Positions 31,097 through 43,514 of a DNA stretch of 64,000 nt are shown piece after piece. The notes beneath the pieces are model-generated. The model saw only the letters and a list, made by a program, of their open reading frames with translations. It did no database searches and had not been told where the DNA came from. The stretch spans positions 62,001-126,000 of the forward strand of contig JADNRY010000140.1 of assembly GCA_015501585.1 (NCBI GenBank), in the 5' to 3' direction. The DNA is from Rhodocollybia butyracea. Taxonomy: Eukaryota; Basidiomycota; Agaricomycetes; Agaricales; Omphalotaceae. Every line of letters begins with the position of its first letter. The stretch's first letter is position 1. A program made the translations under genes and the position numbers.

Positions 31097-32078
31097 CCCA
31101 TCAGAGATATAGCCAGAAGTGGCATAAGAATTGATCTTTCAATCCCGAAGACCTAAGCAGTAGACGTCCGCATACCCAATGAAGCTCACATGGCACTCCT
31201 GCGAGGACAAGTTAATCAAGAGTCTATGCATGTATCGGACCATAACAGTTATTGACGCCATCCATAGTGCATTAAGTAAACCTTCTACGACAGTATGAGC
31301 AAGCCAGAAAATAAAATGACATACCAGGGACATTGTACAAAGCGAAAGGGCGTTGTCTCATTCAAACGAGCACTGAAGTATAGGCGTGGTTGGCGGGAGG
31401 TGTTCGCGGCTGGTATTCCGTAAATGACTCATAATCTCAACTAGAGTAACTAGACTCGACTGAGATGCAAACAAATAGTCTCCAGGACAGCACTACTTCC
31501 CCGCGGCCGAAGTTGCTCACGTTGCAGTACTAGTAGTAGCTACGTACCTATGCCATCCCCCGAGCGGCCGAAACGCATGGAAGGATGAAAAAGATAAAGT
31601 GAAAATAAAGGTCTAGTAAGAAGATAGAGAGTTTTTATGAGCCGATAAGACCGTATATCAAAGGTAAGTAGGTATGTTTTAAGATTCGAAAAGACGAGGG
31701 CCAAATGGACTCAGGTGGCCAAAACGAAGATTTGAATCAGAGAATTATCACGGCAGAAGAATCAGTTACAGAATGTGGGATGGTCACTGTTTGGAGCCGA
31801 AGCCGCAGTGTACATATCGCCACGACAGCACTGTAGTAGGAAGAGCCCTATGTTCTTGAGTTAGTAGGGTAGAGTGTGGAGAGCTAGCGTCGTCTGCAGC
31901 ATGGGCTTTGGGCGCGACGTTATTCCAAGGCGACAGGTACAATGAACAATGAAAACGTGAGAAAGATTGAGCGCCAGTTACTAGTTATCGGCGCCCGTGT
32001 GAACTTCGATCAAGACCAAATCAATGATTCTCAAAATCATACATATGGACTTTTCTGGACTGTCAGACGTCCTCATGA
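31097..32078. other. Upstream region of the P450 gene, nothing else recognised
   Basis: No reading frame with a recognisable domain was found in this stretch of almost 1 kb. Confidence 0.5.
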
Positions 32079-34128
32079 ATGTTGGACATCCCTTTACGTA
32101 TGCAGTACGCCACTCTAAGTATAAATACAGCGCTGCTCCTCAGTTCTTCACACCGATTCCCATCAATGTATCTCCTCCTCTTTTGCTCTGCGCTGTTCTA
32201 CGTTGGGACAGTGGCCCTTTACAGACTCTTTTTCCATCCCCTTCGCAAATATCCCGGGCCAGTTCTAGCGGCATTCACCGAAGGATATGAAATGTATTAT
32301 AATATCGTCAAGGGAGGAGGTCTGGTCATTCAGATTGAAAAACTGCATAAAATCCACGGTAAGAGTTCATTGCTTGGCTTCGGGTCGACGCGATTCAAGA
32401 GACCTGCTTGCTTCACACAGGTCCGGTAATCAGAATCGGCCCAAATACTGTCAGTCCGAAAGCCTCATTGTTTCTCATGAACTATTCACGAACATATTCG
32501 GCTCCCTCTTGAATACAGCTACACTTCAACTACAAGCAGGCATATCACGATATCTACACATACGGGTCGACGTTGACCAAATCGCCCGAATTCTATCAGA
32601 GCGTGTCTGTTCATAGTCCAGAAGGTTCTTTTGCTTTCTGCGATCCTCACGAATCCAGAAATCGGAGAGCCTTACTAGCACCGCTATTCTCTCGTAGAGG
32701 GGTGGTAGCACTCGAGTATACAATCCAAGAAAAGGTCGGATACTGCACTTTACGGGTCTAGTACTTATCCTGGACTCCAACAGGTTGACAAGCTAATTAC
32801 TTTGCTGGCGGAGAACTATAACTCTCAAAATGCGAGTGTCGATATGCACATCGCCTTCCGTGCAGTTACCATTGACATCATTACCTCTTACTGCTTCGCT
32901 CAATCCGCGAATGCTCTTGAAGTTGCAAATCTATCGCATCCATTCCTCCAAAGTGTTCAAGGCCTCTTCAAAACATTGTGGTTTCAGAGACATTTCCCTT
33001 TCCTCACGAGCTTAGTTGACCTGGTTCCCCTAAAGCTAGTCTTGTGGCTTTTGCCCTTGTATAGTGGCTACTCCGAACTAAGGCTAACTTTCCAACGTCA
33101 GATTGATAGTCTCATTGATGAGCCTAGCAGCCTATCCAGTGCTGATCATGAGATAATTTATCATCACCTTCTAGAGCCAAAAAACCAAGAACGCCCCTCT
33201 AGGTCATCGCTTGTTAATGAAGCATTCACTCTTGTCACCGCCGGGAGCGATACGGTTGCTAATGTGTGCCACATCGGAACGTTCTACGCTCTTACAAATC
33301 CATTGGTTCTACGAAATCTTTCCAAAGAGCTTTGTGATGCATGGCCCGACAAGGATACCCCAATGAGTTATGTCACGCTGGAGAAATTACCATATCTAGT
33401 GCGTAATTGTCTGCCTGTCGTCGAATATCTAACGATTTTTGCATTTCTATTTTGGATAGACTGCATTCATCAAGGAAACACTACGCCTTTCTTTCGGGAT
33501 TGTCCATCCGCTCCCTCGTGTCATTAATACATCTACTTCTACCATAGGTGGTATGAAGGTTCCTGCTGGTGTGAGGATCCAACGTTCTCCGTAATCTTGC
33601 TCTATCTATTTACCGATTTCTCGCAGACTATCGTGGAAATGAGTCACTTGTTTCTACATATGAACCCAGATGTCTTTACAGACCCTCATACGTTCAATCC
33701 GGATCGATGGTTGGTTGAGAACACAAGTGAAATGATGCATGACCTTGCTACATTCAGTAAAGGCCCTCGCATATGGTGAGCTTCATTTGTTTCCAAGAAA
33801 GATATTGGCTGAATCATCTGGATTGACCCCAAGCCCGGGTTTGAAGTAAGTCCTTGAATCATACTGCTTACGCTCTGTGCCATATAATTGAATTACATCC
33901 AGCTTAGCTTGGTGTGAGCTTTACCTCATCTTTGGAAACCTCTTTCGAAAGCTCGATCTGACCCTTCTCCCCGATAACGACTCGTATGTTTCACTGCTTG
34001 GCTTAGTGTAGTCTTCTACTAAATGTTTCCCTGCTAGAATCAAGAGCTTCCGGTGGGAAGATCACGAAGATTATCTGGTTCCAAGATGGTCCAAAGGATA
34101 TCGCGTTTTTGCTCAGAAACTGAAATAA
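32079..34128 (+). CDS. Cytochrome P450 monooxygenase
   Basis: Nine exons join in frame to 527 residues: 32079-32358, 32421-32449, 32519-32734, 32784-33398, 33460-33570, 33627-33775, 33834-33845, 33903-33983 and 34038-34128. An N-terminal membrane anchor (YLLLFCSALFYVGTVALY) is followed by a Pro-rich hinge (HPLRKYPGP). The oxygen-binding I-helix reads LVTAGSDTVA, the ExxR motif is KETLR, and PERF-like NPDRW follows. The heme loop FSKGPRICPGLNLAW appears only when the 12-bp exon is included, and the heme-ligand Cys codon is split by the intron before it. It resembles fungal P450s of the trichodiene/benzoate oxygenase-like groups; substrate unknown. Anchored in the ER membrane by family rule. 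No biosynthetic cluster is evident around it. Confidence 0.92.
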
Positions 34129-34879
34129 GTGGGTATATTTGCTCTTTATGGCATGCTAGCTCTAGAAACATCAGCCAGAGTTACAGTGGAGTGCGCATAT
34201 ATGCACCTCTGATATATGCTACGAATGTTTTTTCTCATATCCCTTGGTCACACCAGCTGGCACTCAGTATCTGTGAAAATGTGGTGAATATTATCACATC
34301 ATGTACAAAATACGACTACGCTGAAATTAGCCATCTCAAACAACATCCCTTGCACCTTGATAATGAGAGAACACAGGAACTACAAGATGTTCTTGAGAAA
34401 AGTCGAGGATTTACCTGACCACCACAATAACCCTTGAATCGGCCTGTCACACCACCGGAGGGACTTCTGCGGACTTCTGCCCTTGCGTCTTTAGTATCCC
34501 GCCATGATCGATGAAAACCTCTCACGACGTTCGTTCGATGGATATGGCGTTATATAACATCAAAAGAGCCAGGACGAAAACAAAGCGGTCATCAAGCACA
34601 CCTCAGCGTATTAAAAGTTTTATTAATTGAATAGATCTTCACCTCGCCCTCCTAAACTCGAGTCTCCTATTTCAAGATCAAATCGTACCCCTGCTTCGAT
34701 TTCGAAAATGGATAGTAGCGAATTACTTGACGGTGTGATAATTGGAAGTAGAAAGAGTTGAGGGCGTGAAGCGCCCTGTGCACATGGATGGGAGGGACCG
34801 GCTATGAAGCTGTCACTCGAGTTAGATAAACGGATACAGATTAAGATCGAGACATTCCAACTCCTTTCTCCTGACTACC
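34129..34879. other. Intergenic, nothing recognised
   Basis: The spacer between the P450 gene and the F-box gene holds no recognisable gene; plus-strand 34053-34418 overlaps the end of the P450 gene out of frame and is a chance frame. Confidence 0.5.
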
Positions 34880-35548
34880 ATGTTCTCCTCCAACGTAGTC
34901 TTCGACATCCCCGAGCTTTTGGACGCCATTTTGTGCCAAGTCGATATACGCACCTTGCTAGTAGATGCTCAGCTCGTCAGTCGCCACTGGCACGACATAA
35001 TCACTCACTCACCCTCGATCCAACAAGTTTTATACTTACACCCAAAGCAGAGCACGGCTTGCGAACCTATAGAAAATCCATTCCTAGCAGAGCTGTTCCC
35101 ATCCGAACCATACGATTCCGGGTTCCATAGAGCAGCAGCCACGAAACCAGACGTCTTTTTGAGGAAATGTGCAACCTGGCGTTCAATGCTGGTAACACAA
35201 CCCCCTGTTCTTCGACTACACGCCTGGAAACATGACTGGGGTACCGGCGCTGGTGACATCAAGTTTGAGGAATTGGAATCTCCAAATGGTCTACGCATTG
35301 GCGAGTTATACGATACTGCGCAAAAATGGCTATCAGTACGTCTTCTTTCTGGGGATGCAACCGATGGTGCTGGGCAGTACAACCGTGGACTGAAAGAGGG
35401 GGATTCAGATATTCTTAGAATCCGCTGTTACTTGTCAAATCGATGTGTCCAGCATAGTGGAATGGACGTCTTTGGCGATCTAGATGGCCTCTATATACAT
35501 CGTCTCCACACTTCACCGTTACCACTGCTATGTAACTGCAGAACTTAG
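34880..35548 (+). CDS. F-box domain protein, not of the array family
   Basis: A single-exon frame of 222 residues. The F-box is at the very N-terminus: VFDIPELLDAILCQVD, then RTLLVDAQLVSRHWHDII and SPSIQQVLYL. The rest (PNPFLAELFP-like segment, CATWRSMLVTQPP) follows the layout of small F-box proteins common in filamentous fungi. It lacks the CxxC and coiled coil of the array family and is on the opposite strand, so it is unrelated to the tandem copies. It probably binds Skp1 through the F-box; the target is unknown. Confidence 0.8.
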   Translation: MFSSNVVFDIPELLDAILCQVDIRTLLVDAQLVSRHWHDIITHSPSIQQVLYLHPKQSTACEPIENPFLAELFPSEPYDSGFHRAAATKPDVFLRKCATWRSMLVTQPPVLRLHAWKHDWGTGAGDIKFEELESPNGLRIGELYDTAQKWLSVRLLSGDATDGAGQYNRGLKEGDSDILRIRCYLSNRCVQHSGMDVFGDLDGLYIHRLHTSPLPLLCNCRT

Positions 35549-35931
35549 CTCCACTGGTACACGATCATATTGAATACTGCAATATTGTGCATACTCTCCT
35601 TTATTTGTCCTGAATTTGTTTCTTGCGGCATTGTTTCTTTGAATTTGTTTCTTATTGCCCAGAAAACAATCAAGTGTCTCGCAGATCCATATGTATGGCG
35701 ATATAAGCCACCTCTGCATATATAATGCCTGTACTTCGCGGTAGCCGCTATCTAGCTGACGAGAAGAAACTATGGATTTTCGAACTCATCTGAAATTTCA
35801 ACAAGACGCAACATCAGGTCTCTTCGTCAACGCCAAATTTATCTACTCTTACGCCAAAAGTGACTAGTCCAAATTGTAGCGAGCCTCGTCGTCCAACAAA
35901 CCCAAGCTTTCTTCGATGGTTAGAGGGATCT
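35549..35931. other. Intergenic between convergent genes
   Basis: The 3' ends of the F-box gene and PRPP synthetase face each other here; nothing else was recognised. Confidence 0.55.
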
Positions 35932-37257
35932 CTATAATACTTCCACATTTCCCAACTCTGCCCATTCGCCAAACAAGAGACTGATACTTTCTCCATTGTG
36001 TGTGCGCCGGATGCCCTCAGCTATGGTTGAGCTGATATCGATTACACAAAGCTTCGAGCATTCATCCTTATGTTTGTCTTGGGGGACCGTGTTCAAGACC
36101 TGGGAAACTAGTATTATGGTACGTGCCGAAGAGAAGATCGACAATCACATACGACAAGATGTTCGAGGGGCAGTCGCTCCACCGTACTTAGGTCGATCGA
36201 AGAGAGCAACCCTGTGAGAGTTTAGCACAAGCGGGAAAAATGAGGCAGTACAAGACACACCGTGTGTGACAAGGGCATGGATCGACTTGGCGCCCTTTTC
36301 ATGCAACGTTTTAGTCGCCAGCGCAAGAGTCGTTCCGGTATCAATTATATCGTCGACCAAGATCACGACCTATTTATCGAAGCCAAAGACTGATGAGGAT
36401 CATGTTAAGCCTGATGTAGAACTGTGGCGCACCTTGTCCTTCACGTCGCCGACCAATATCTCCATTCGTTCTGGTGCATCCAACGCCCTTCCATCCCGCT
36501 TTCGATGGATAAGAGCAAACTCCACCCCAAGCTTGTCAGCGATGGCTGCCACTCTGAAACCCCAGTTGAACGATGATTGCACTCAGATACAAGGCCCGTT
36601 GCTTACCGTTTCGCTCCGCCAGCATGCGGACTGACTATGATCCCATTCTTCCAGCCTTCGATTGACCGCTTCATATACGACAACATCAGAGGTTCCGCGA
36701 AGAGATTGTCCACAGGAATATCGAAAAATCCCTGAATCTGGCTGGCGTGCAGGTCCATTGTGATGACATGGTCGCAGCCGGCAACGACGAGCATATTCGC
36801 TACGAGTTTCGCTGTAATCGGCGCCCTAGGCTTTTGCCTCCTGTCCATTCGAGCGTAGGGAAATGAAGGAATGACTGCGGTTATTCGTCTGGCGGAAGCC
36901 ATTTTACAGGCTGAGATAAGGATGAGGAGTTCCATGAGGTTATCGTTGGCGTCGTTGCAGCTGGATTGGATAATGAAAACATCTTCTTCTCGGACAGATT
37001 CTGAAATTTTGACGTTGAGTTCGCCATTGGAAAACTTCTTAACCGTACAGGGAACCAGTGGAACATTGAGCCTGAGGAATGATAAATAAGGGATTCTCGG
37101 GTGCTGTGCAGCTGCGACGCAACTCACCGCTCAGCAACCGATTGAGCGAGCGCAGGATGACTATTGCCTGTAGGAAAAAGCTGTAACCTAGACAACAAAC
37201 TAGAAAAGGGTTTGTGGGCTCACCGGCCAAGATTCGGATGGAGTTGTTGTGGTGCAT
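35932..37257 (-). CDS. Ribose-phosphate pyrophosphokinase (PRPP synthetase)
   Basis: Seven exons, 37257-37224, 37167-37128, 37071-36607, 36553-36433, 36369-36261, 36211-36153 and 36099-35932, join in frame to 331 residues. The start reads [15 protein letters not shown], the usual beginning of the family. [28 protein letters not shown] and the ATP/Mg loop [19 protein letters not shown] follow. The PRPP-binding motif is [14 protein letters not shown] and the C-terminus is [16 protein letters not shown]. The enzyme makes 5-phosphoribosyl-1-pyrophosphate from ribose-5-phosphate and ATP for nucleotide, histidine and tryptophan synthesis, in the cytosol. Length matches the short fungal paralogues. 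It follows glutamate 5-kinase on the same strand with 176 bp between them. No lesion is seen. Confidence 0.95.
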
Positions 37258-37433
37258 GGTGGAACAAAGAGACGACTTGAACTAGCGCATGAGAAGTGAT
37301 TGAAAAGCCGGTGGCAGGTAACAGCTAAAGCGAGGTGGAGTTTAAGAGCAACTTTGGACTAAGAAAAACTTTTTGATGATGATCGAATCGATTAGGCGTT
37401 CGGCACAGCCACATCCAACAGCAACTAAATATA

Positions 37434-39104
37434 CTATCCTCTAGGAGGTACACGGATAGTGATATTTTCTACGACATATTCCGAGTCAGCGTAGCCCAAA
37501 ATCTGCGTCAAACAAGAACTGGGGATGTCAATCAGCACAAGCCGACATACTATGAACAAAGAGCCAACCTATTCATTCCGCGCACCCTGGATATCTGGGC
37601 ATAGTTGTACATCGCCAAACCTCTTCCCACCTCAATAACCTCGTCGTCGTTGAATTGTTCCGATGTTAGTGGCGCATCGGTTGCTGCGTCCTCAGACATT
37701 GATCGAGAAAGAGATTCTGAGGCAAGCAAGGCGGAAAGTGGACTAGGAGACGGCGCTCGACTCGACTGGGCACTGGACATTTCTGATATATTCGACGCAT
37801 CTTCAGAAACCCGAATGACTATCCGAACAGCCTGACCAGAAGCAAAAAGCTCCCATGACGCCGACTACGCCTGCTGCGAGCAGACGACCACCCGATTGTC
37901 GTCGGGATAACACACGGTGCGCACCAGCATCAATGACTACAGTGCCTGCAGGGAATAACGTATGGCTTGTCCAGGCCTTGAGGTCTCGCATGGGTGTAAG
38001 CGAAGGCATGAAGACGGTATGCGGTGGTCGAGCGCGGGGTTCATTCCGAGTTTGCGATTTGGATTCAGGAGTAGGAGGATCCTTCAAGGTGGTGTGGTAT
38101 TCTAGGATGGAGAACATATTTTCGGGGCGTTTACTCGACGTGATGATTGTAGTTACGCCAGCACCAGTAGCGATCTCGGCGGCGATGATTTTCGTTTCCA
38201 TTCCTCCAGTTCCAAGGCTGGACCCCATTGTAGTGGTGCTAACTGTAGAGGGATTAGGGATGAACCATACGCGTAAGAATGAATCGACCTTGAGATCGGA
38301 TTGCTGATATCGAAGTCACCACTTCAATCTGTTTCGCGCTGGGGTCCTTCCTTGGGTTCGCTGTGTACAGTCCATCCACGTCGGTCAACAGAAAGAGGTA
38401 GTCTGCATGTATCATTGACGATGTGATTGCAGAAAGTGTGTCGTTATCTCCAAATTTGATTTCCTGTTGGAAACATCCGAGTTCAAAAACATTTATCGAG
38501 ATAAATTGCAGGTATACGCACGCTGACAGAGATGGTATCGTTCTCGTTCACAATCGGTACTACGCCCATAGATAAAAGTTCGTTAAGAGTGTTCACTGCG
38601 TTGAGATATCGCGTCCGCTGTGGGACACCATTGTCAGTTCAATCGATGTAAACCGAATAGCAGACTTACATCTGATATGTCTCCACGAGTTAGCAAAACC
38701 TGAGCAATAGGTTGTTCTAGATGGCCAAAAAGCTCATCATACAGAGCAATGAGACGGCCTTGTCCAATCGCTGCTAAAGCCTTCGGGTTTGTCCAGTCAA
38801 CTTTAGATGCAGATCTAAATCGATATGCATACTTGCTTCCCGGATAAGTTTTTCGGTCGGCTTGCTATGTTCATTCTTCGGAGGCCCACACCAATCGCGC
38901 CCGAGCTCACGAGGACGACTTTATGGCCATGTTTTCGTAGTTGTACGACGGTTTCTACTACTGAAGACAAGGTTGAGAGTAGTGGTTGATGAGTTTCTTC
39001 ATGAACAATTGATGAAGTTCCTGTAGTTTGAACAACTAAGTAAACAGATTGAGAATCTTTTGTTATTACAGACCTAGTTTTATGACAATTGTACAGGGTT
39101 TCAT
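37434..39104 (-). CDS. Glutamate 5-kinase (gamma-glutamyl kinase)
   Basis: Seven exons, 39104-39074, 39020-38833, 38780-38670, 38617-38522, 38463-38289, 38242-37569 and 37518-37434, give about 452 residues. The start [14 protein letters not shown] is the amino-acid kinase entry; [24 protein letters not shown] [23 protein letters not shown] and [11 protein letters not shown] follow. A C-terminal PUA domain ends LGYADSEYV. It phosphorylates glutamate in the first step of proline synthesis. One lesion: a run of five T on the coding strand (37844-37848) where four would keep the frame ([11 protein letters not shown]). With a single-copy essential-type gene and a homopolymer, a base-calling error is more likely than a pseudogene. 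Confidence 0.92.
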
Positions 39105-39321
39105 TGAAGAACGGAGAGCAGAGTAAGAGACGATGAGAAAGGCATCGACTGAGTCACAAAAGAGAACAAGCCAAACAACGCGTAAATAAAACTTTTAAGC
39201 GCCTTGTCTCTCCCGTACGTGATAGTGTCTTTCAACAAACGTCGCTTGTTTATATACGTTTATAGCTCGCTGATACCATTATTCCACCGTCTATCAATCC
39301 CAATTCGTCACATCTGTCAGC

Positions 39322-40881
39322 TCATACTATCACACCAGTCCTCTCACTGGCGACCACCACTCTCAAACCTTCAGCATCCAGATTCCGTAAAGGTTTATAG
39401 ATTTCCACGTCCACCTCTCGCATAGAGTTAAACTTGAGAACAATGGAACGTATACAGGCTCTTCCCATCGTTAACATTGCGGTAGACAGCTCTGACCCAG
39501 GTCTAAACCAGCGCGATTCGACCATCCTGACAAAAGCGTGGCCATCGAAATTTTTACGCACATGTTGTAGAGAAAGACTGTGTAGTTTTGGAACTAGGGA
39601 GACGGAAGAGGATTGGTGCTGAGTTAGGCTAGAGAGGAGGCGTGAAGAGAGTGTAGCGTGTTTTTCGGTATAATAGTCGGCAATATCGAGATGAAGTAAG
39701 TCTGGCATGACTTGAAGGGCTTTGATAAGGTCCAAATCAGACAGATATACCACGCGGAGCACTAAACTGGTGGCCAAGTGTGGCAATAATTCACGGCAAG
39801 CTTATTCAAGGATGGGAAGGTGAAGAAGGAAAGCACGTTCTCTAAGGACCCTTTGAAAGTTAGTTCTGTGATGCTGTACCATGTGCCCAGTGCGCCCAGC
39901 TCTAGATCGACACCGTATGTCTCTATTCTGTCTTCGAGTTCAAGAGATTTCAGAGAAGGGCAGTTGTGAAGAGCTTTGGCCAAATCTCTCAGTGGCCAGT
40001 TCCCAAGACATTTGAGATGATCTATTTGATTTCACATGATCCTCGATCTTGGTAACTCGCGAATGGCAAGTGCACGGAGTCTCGGGGAATGCTCGAAGCA
40101 ACTTGAATCCAAGCCATTGAAGGGATCCATGGTTCTGATGTCCAGTTCGGCAAGTAAAGGCAAATGCGGCGTGGGGAACATCTTGCCCTCTAATGAGCGA
40201 TTTAACTCATAGTTGAACGTTTTCCAACGACAAGAGTGTGGTGTTAGACCCTGCATTACGACGAAAAACCTCTGCAAGGCTCGGAGTGTATGGACCGTGT
40301 GCACTCAGCGTAAGCCTCAGCGGCCAATGAGCTGACCTCTCCAAATATTGTGTAACAGTATGGGTCGAAACAACCGGGCCTTCTGACATCTTAACCGTCA
40401 GGTTAGCCCACAAACTGGGGGACGACAGAGCCAGTTCACGCCAACGAGAACATACTGAACTGATTTCCATGGTAGGGAGATCAGTGATGGTAGAAGGATG
40501 CTGGTTCGATTTGTGTGAGTAGGTCTGGAATATATTCTCTTCACAGACGTATTGCAAAATGTGGAATAGGGTTTCGTTGGGTAGCTTCCGCACTGGAGAC
40601 AGTAGAGACCGTAGCTTGGCCCGCTGGGTCTCCATTTGGAGCTTTTGCTCCTCAGTAATCCTGATTTTGTCGTAGAGGCGAGCCACTTCAGAATCGTGAT
40701 CCTCGATATCTTTGTCTGCCTTAGCCAGTATCTCCTTGAGCCCTTCGGCTCTTTCCGAGCTAATCACAGATGCTCCAAAATCTGAGCGAAGAGTTCTTTC
40801 CAATTCAGACAGTTCGCTGGAGCTGAGGTTTACGCGTATTCGCAAAGAGTTCGCGCATTCGGTACAAGGTGGTGAAGTCAT
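39322..40881 (-). pseudogene. F-box-like copy 9, multiply frameshifted
   Basis: The N-terminal 190 residues are good: MTSPPCTECANSLRIRVNLSS, coiled coil, RKLPNETLFHILQYVCE, SSVCSRWRELALSSPSLWANL. The rest is spread over three frames with breaks near 40290, 40030 and 39780, down to the altered end SERTGVIV at 39322. With copies 10 and 13 it forms a second subgroup (NETLFHILQYVCEEN, ELERELR). More than one break makes it a likely true pseudogene even if some breaks are sequencing slips. It starts 218 bp from the glutamate 5-kinase start. Confidence 0.82.
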
Positions 40882-40902
40882 CTGAACAAAGTTATTTTGA
40901 TT

Positions 40903-40910
40903 AAGCGCCC
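40903..40910 (-). promoter_or_regulatory. Shared array motif AAGCGCCC (copy 9)
   Basis: It lies 22 bp before the start codon at 40881, in the second array block. Confidence 0.38.
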
Positions 40911-41443
40911 TATTAGGCCCTATTTCAGCTTATAAACGCCAGTAAAAGCCTCAGTAGTACTAGTATAAATTTTTAAAGGAATTCGCATATTCAAAAGGAA
41001 TATTGAAAGCAGCCAGAACATGTTTACAATTTACAAGTGTATACACATCATACTTGCACACCGTTGCTCCCGGAAACTACCACTCTCAAACCTTCTGCAT
41101 CCAATTTCCGTAGAGGTTTATAAATTTCCGCGTCTACCTCTCGCCTGGAGCCAAAGTCAAGAACAACAGAACGAATGCAGGCTCTACCCGTTGCTAACAT
41201 TGCCATAGACAACTCTGAACCAGGTTTAAACCAGCGCGATTCAACCATCCCGATAGAATCGTCATCATCAAAATCTCCGTGCGTGTTTTTCAGAGAAAGA
41301 CTCTGTAGTTTTGGAACTAGGGAGATAGAACCGGATTGCTGATGAGTTAGGCTCGAGAGGAGTTTTGAAGTGATTGGAGAAACTTTATAGGAGTCGGCAA
41401 TTTCGAGATGAAGTAAGTCTGGCATGACTCGAAGAGTCGTAAT

Positions 41444-42509
41444 CACTGCGCCAGCGTCAAATAATACCGGGCGAAATTTTTTCCGAAATTATTGCTGTAA
41501 TTACTTACCTTTTTCGGTAAAAATTTCGGTCGAAAAACGTTTTCTTTTTCGTGCGAAAAATGAATTGAAAAACAAACAAAAATTTCGCCTGTAAATCTTT
41601 GATAATTTCGGCTGAAAAATGTATTGTAATTGATTATCTTTTTCGATCCGAATTTCGCCGGTAATCTCTTATCTATTTCGTCCGAAAAAGATAATGAAAT
41701 TGCTTATCTATTTCGCTCGTGATTAATTAAAAATTTCGCTCGAAATTTTTACAAGGTAATAACTGGACAATGATTGGACAGGAACTGGCCAAGAACTGGC
41801 CAAGAACTGGGTAGTTCGGTCATGTGACAAATCACTTGTCTTTTGAACGCGATATACGGGCTCATACGGGATAGAATTCCTTCAATCTGTCTTGTGCCGA
41901 GTTCTAGTAACCATTGAATATTGAAATGCTGTTTTATTATAGTTATGAATCAAAACTCGCAGTCATGCACAGAAATCCGCTAGAGATGTATATATGATCT
42001 TCAGCGCTTCTCTCAGTTTCTCCAAGTCCTCTTCTAGGCAGAGCTGCAGCTATATAGTATCCCGTATGAGTTCATATGTCGCGTTCAAAGACAGATGAAG
42101 TTTAGCGGATACACGTCACATGACCAAACTACCCAGTTCTTGGCCAGTTCTTGGCCAGTTCTTGGCCAGTTCCTGTCCAATCATTGTCCAGTTATTACCT
42201 TGTAAAAATTTCGAGCGAAATTTTTAATTAATCACGAGCGAAATAGATAAGCAATTTCATTATCTTTTTCAGACAAAATAGATAAGAGATTACCGGCGAA
42301 ATTCGGATCGAAAAAGATAATCAATTACAATACATTTTTCAGCAGAAATTATCAAAGATTTACAGGCGAAATTTTGTTTGTTTTTCAATTCATTTTTCGC
42401 ACGAAAAAGAAAATGTTTTTCAACCGAAATTTTTACCGAAAAAGGTAAGTAATTACAGCAATAATTTCGGAAAAAATTTCGCCCGGTATTATTTGACGCT
42501 GGCGCAGTG
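41444..42509. mobile_element. CACTA-like foldback transposable element (non-autonomous)
   Basis: The 1066-bp element has very long terminal inverted repeats of roughly 400 bp, starting CACTGCGCCAGCGTC and ending in the complement, GACGCTGGCGCAGTG. It is flanked by the 3-bp duplication AAT (41441-41443 and 42510-42512). CACT(A/G) ends with 3-bp duplications are the pattern of the CACTA/EnSpm superfamily. The arms are rich in TTTCG/CGAAA words. Toward the middle the left arm has two and the right arm three copies of an AACTGGCCAAG-type unit. The central 170-200 bp is not inverted and codes for nothing recognisable. Confidence 0.85.
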
Positions 42510-43175
42510 AATAAGGCCCGAATCGAATAAGCACGAACCGCGGAGCGTGAAACTAGTGATCATGCAAGAAGATCTGGAGACAAAGGAAACAAAGGCCTCT
42601 ACTGGCCAAAAAAGTGTAGTAACCATCCACGACAAACCTATTCAAGGATGGGAAGTTAAAGGAGGAAAACACGTTCTCTAAACCTCCATCCCTCATAGGT
42701 AAAACCAGGGATGTGATGTTGCGCCATGTGCCCAGTGCACCCTGCTCTAGATCAACATCCTGGTTCAGTCCGTGACCAAGTTCAAGAGATTCCAGAGAAT
42801 GGCAGCTGTGAAAAGCTTTGGTCAATTCTTTCAGCAACCAGCCCACATATTCGAGATGGTCTATTTGATCGCACAAGACGTCAAGCATTGATACCTGGCA
42901 AGTGGCAAATGCACGAAGTCTCGGAGAATGCTCAAAGCAATCCAAGCCACTATCCTCGTTTTTGTAATCCAGTTCTTCAAGTAAGGGGAAATGCAGCTTG
43001 GAGAGTATGCTGTGGTTGTGGCTCAGGTGACTATGGCTGAATGGGGAATCTCCCACATACTCGAATGTTTTCCAACAACGAGCATGCTGTGCAAGGTGGA
43101 TTAGGGAAGGGACCAAGTAAGATGAACCTTCCAAGATCATATATGAATCTTGTATGCTCAGTGCAAGCGTTAACG

Positions 43176-43500
43176 CCCAGTAAAAAAGCTGCACTGGGTT
43201 GATCTGTGCTTTTATATTGAAAAGTGGCGGATTTCTGGGCAGCAGCTGTGAAGCGGTTGAGCTCTGTTAATCTCAGTCTATCTCAGCCTATCTCAGCTCT
43301 GCACAGTGTTGGGCTGATGCCCATTTCATTCAATTACGGCTTTCAATACAAAAGCTCAGCATGAGTTTTCACTTCCACGCTGGGCAGGGCTGAGACTGGC
43401 TGAGGTTGGCTGGATTTATATGTTGATCAGCCTGGTGCCCAGAAATCAGCCACTTTTCAATATAAAAGCACAGACAAACCCAGTGTGACTTCTCACTGGG
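43176..43500. mobile_element. Small foldback element A (MITE-like)
   Basis: About 65-bp arms are inverted: the left begins CCCAGTAAAAAAG and holds CTTTTATATTGAAAAGTGG; the right holds the complement and ends CTCACTGGG. The ends resemble those of the neighbouring element B, so both belong to one family. The middle contains several CTCAGC/GCTGAG words. No coding capacity. Confidence 0.72.
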
Positions 43501-43514
43501 GATTGGCCCTTGAG

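Noticed and set aside
37840..37850. An intron or programmed frameshift in glutamate 5-kinase
   Set aside because: No splice pair fits and no slippery site with a downstream structure is evident; a one-base run difference explains it.
41444..42509. Reading the long inverted arms as a CRISPR-like or tandem array
   Set aside because: The repeats are two inverted arms, not evenly spaced direct repeats, and the genome is eukaryotic.
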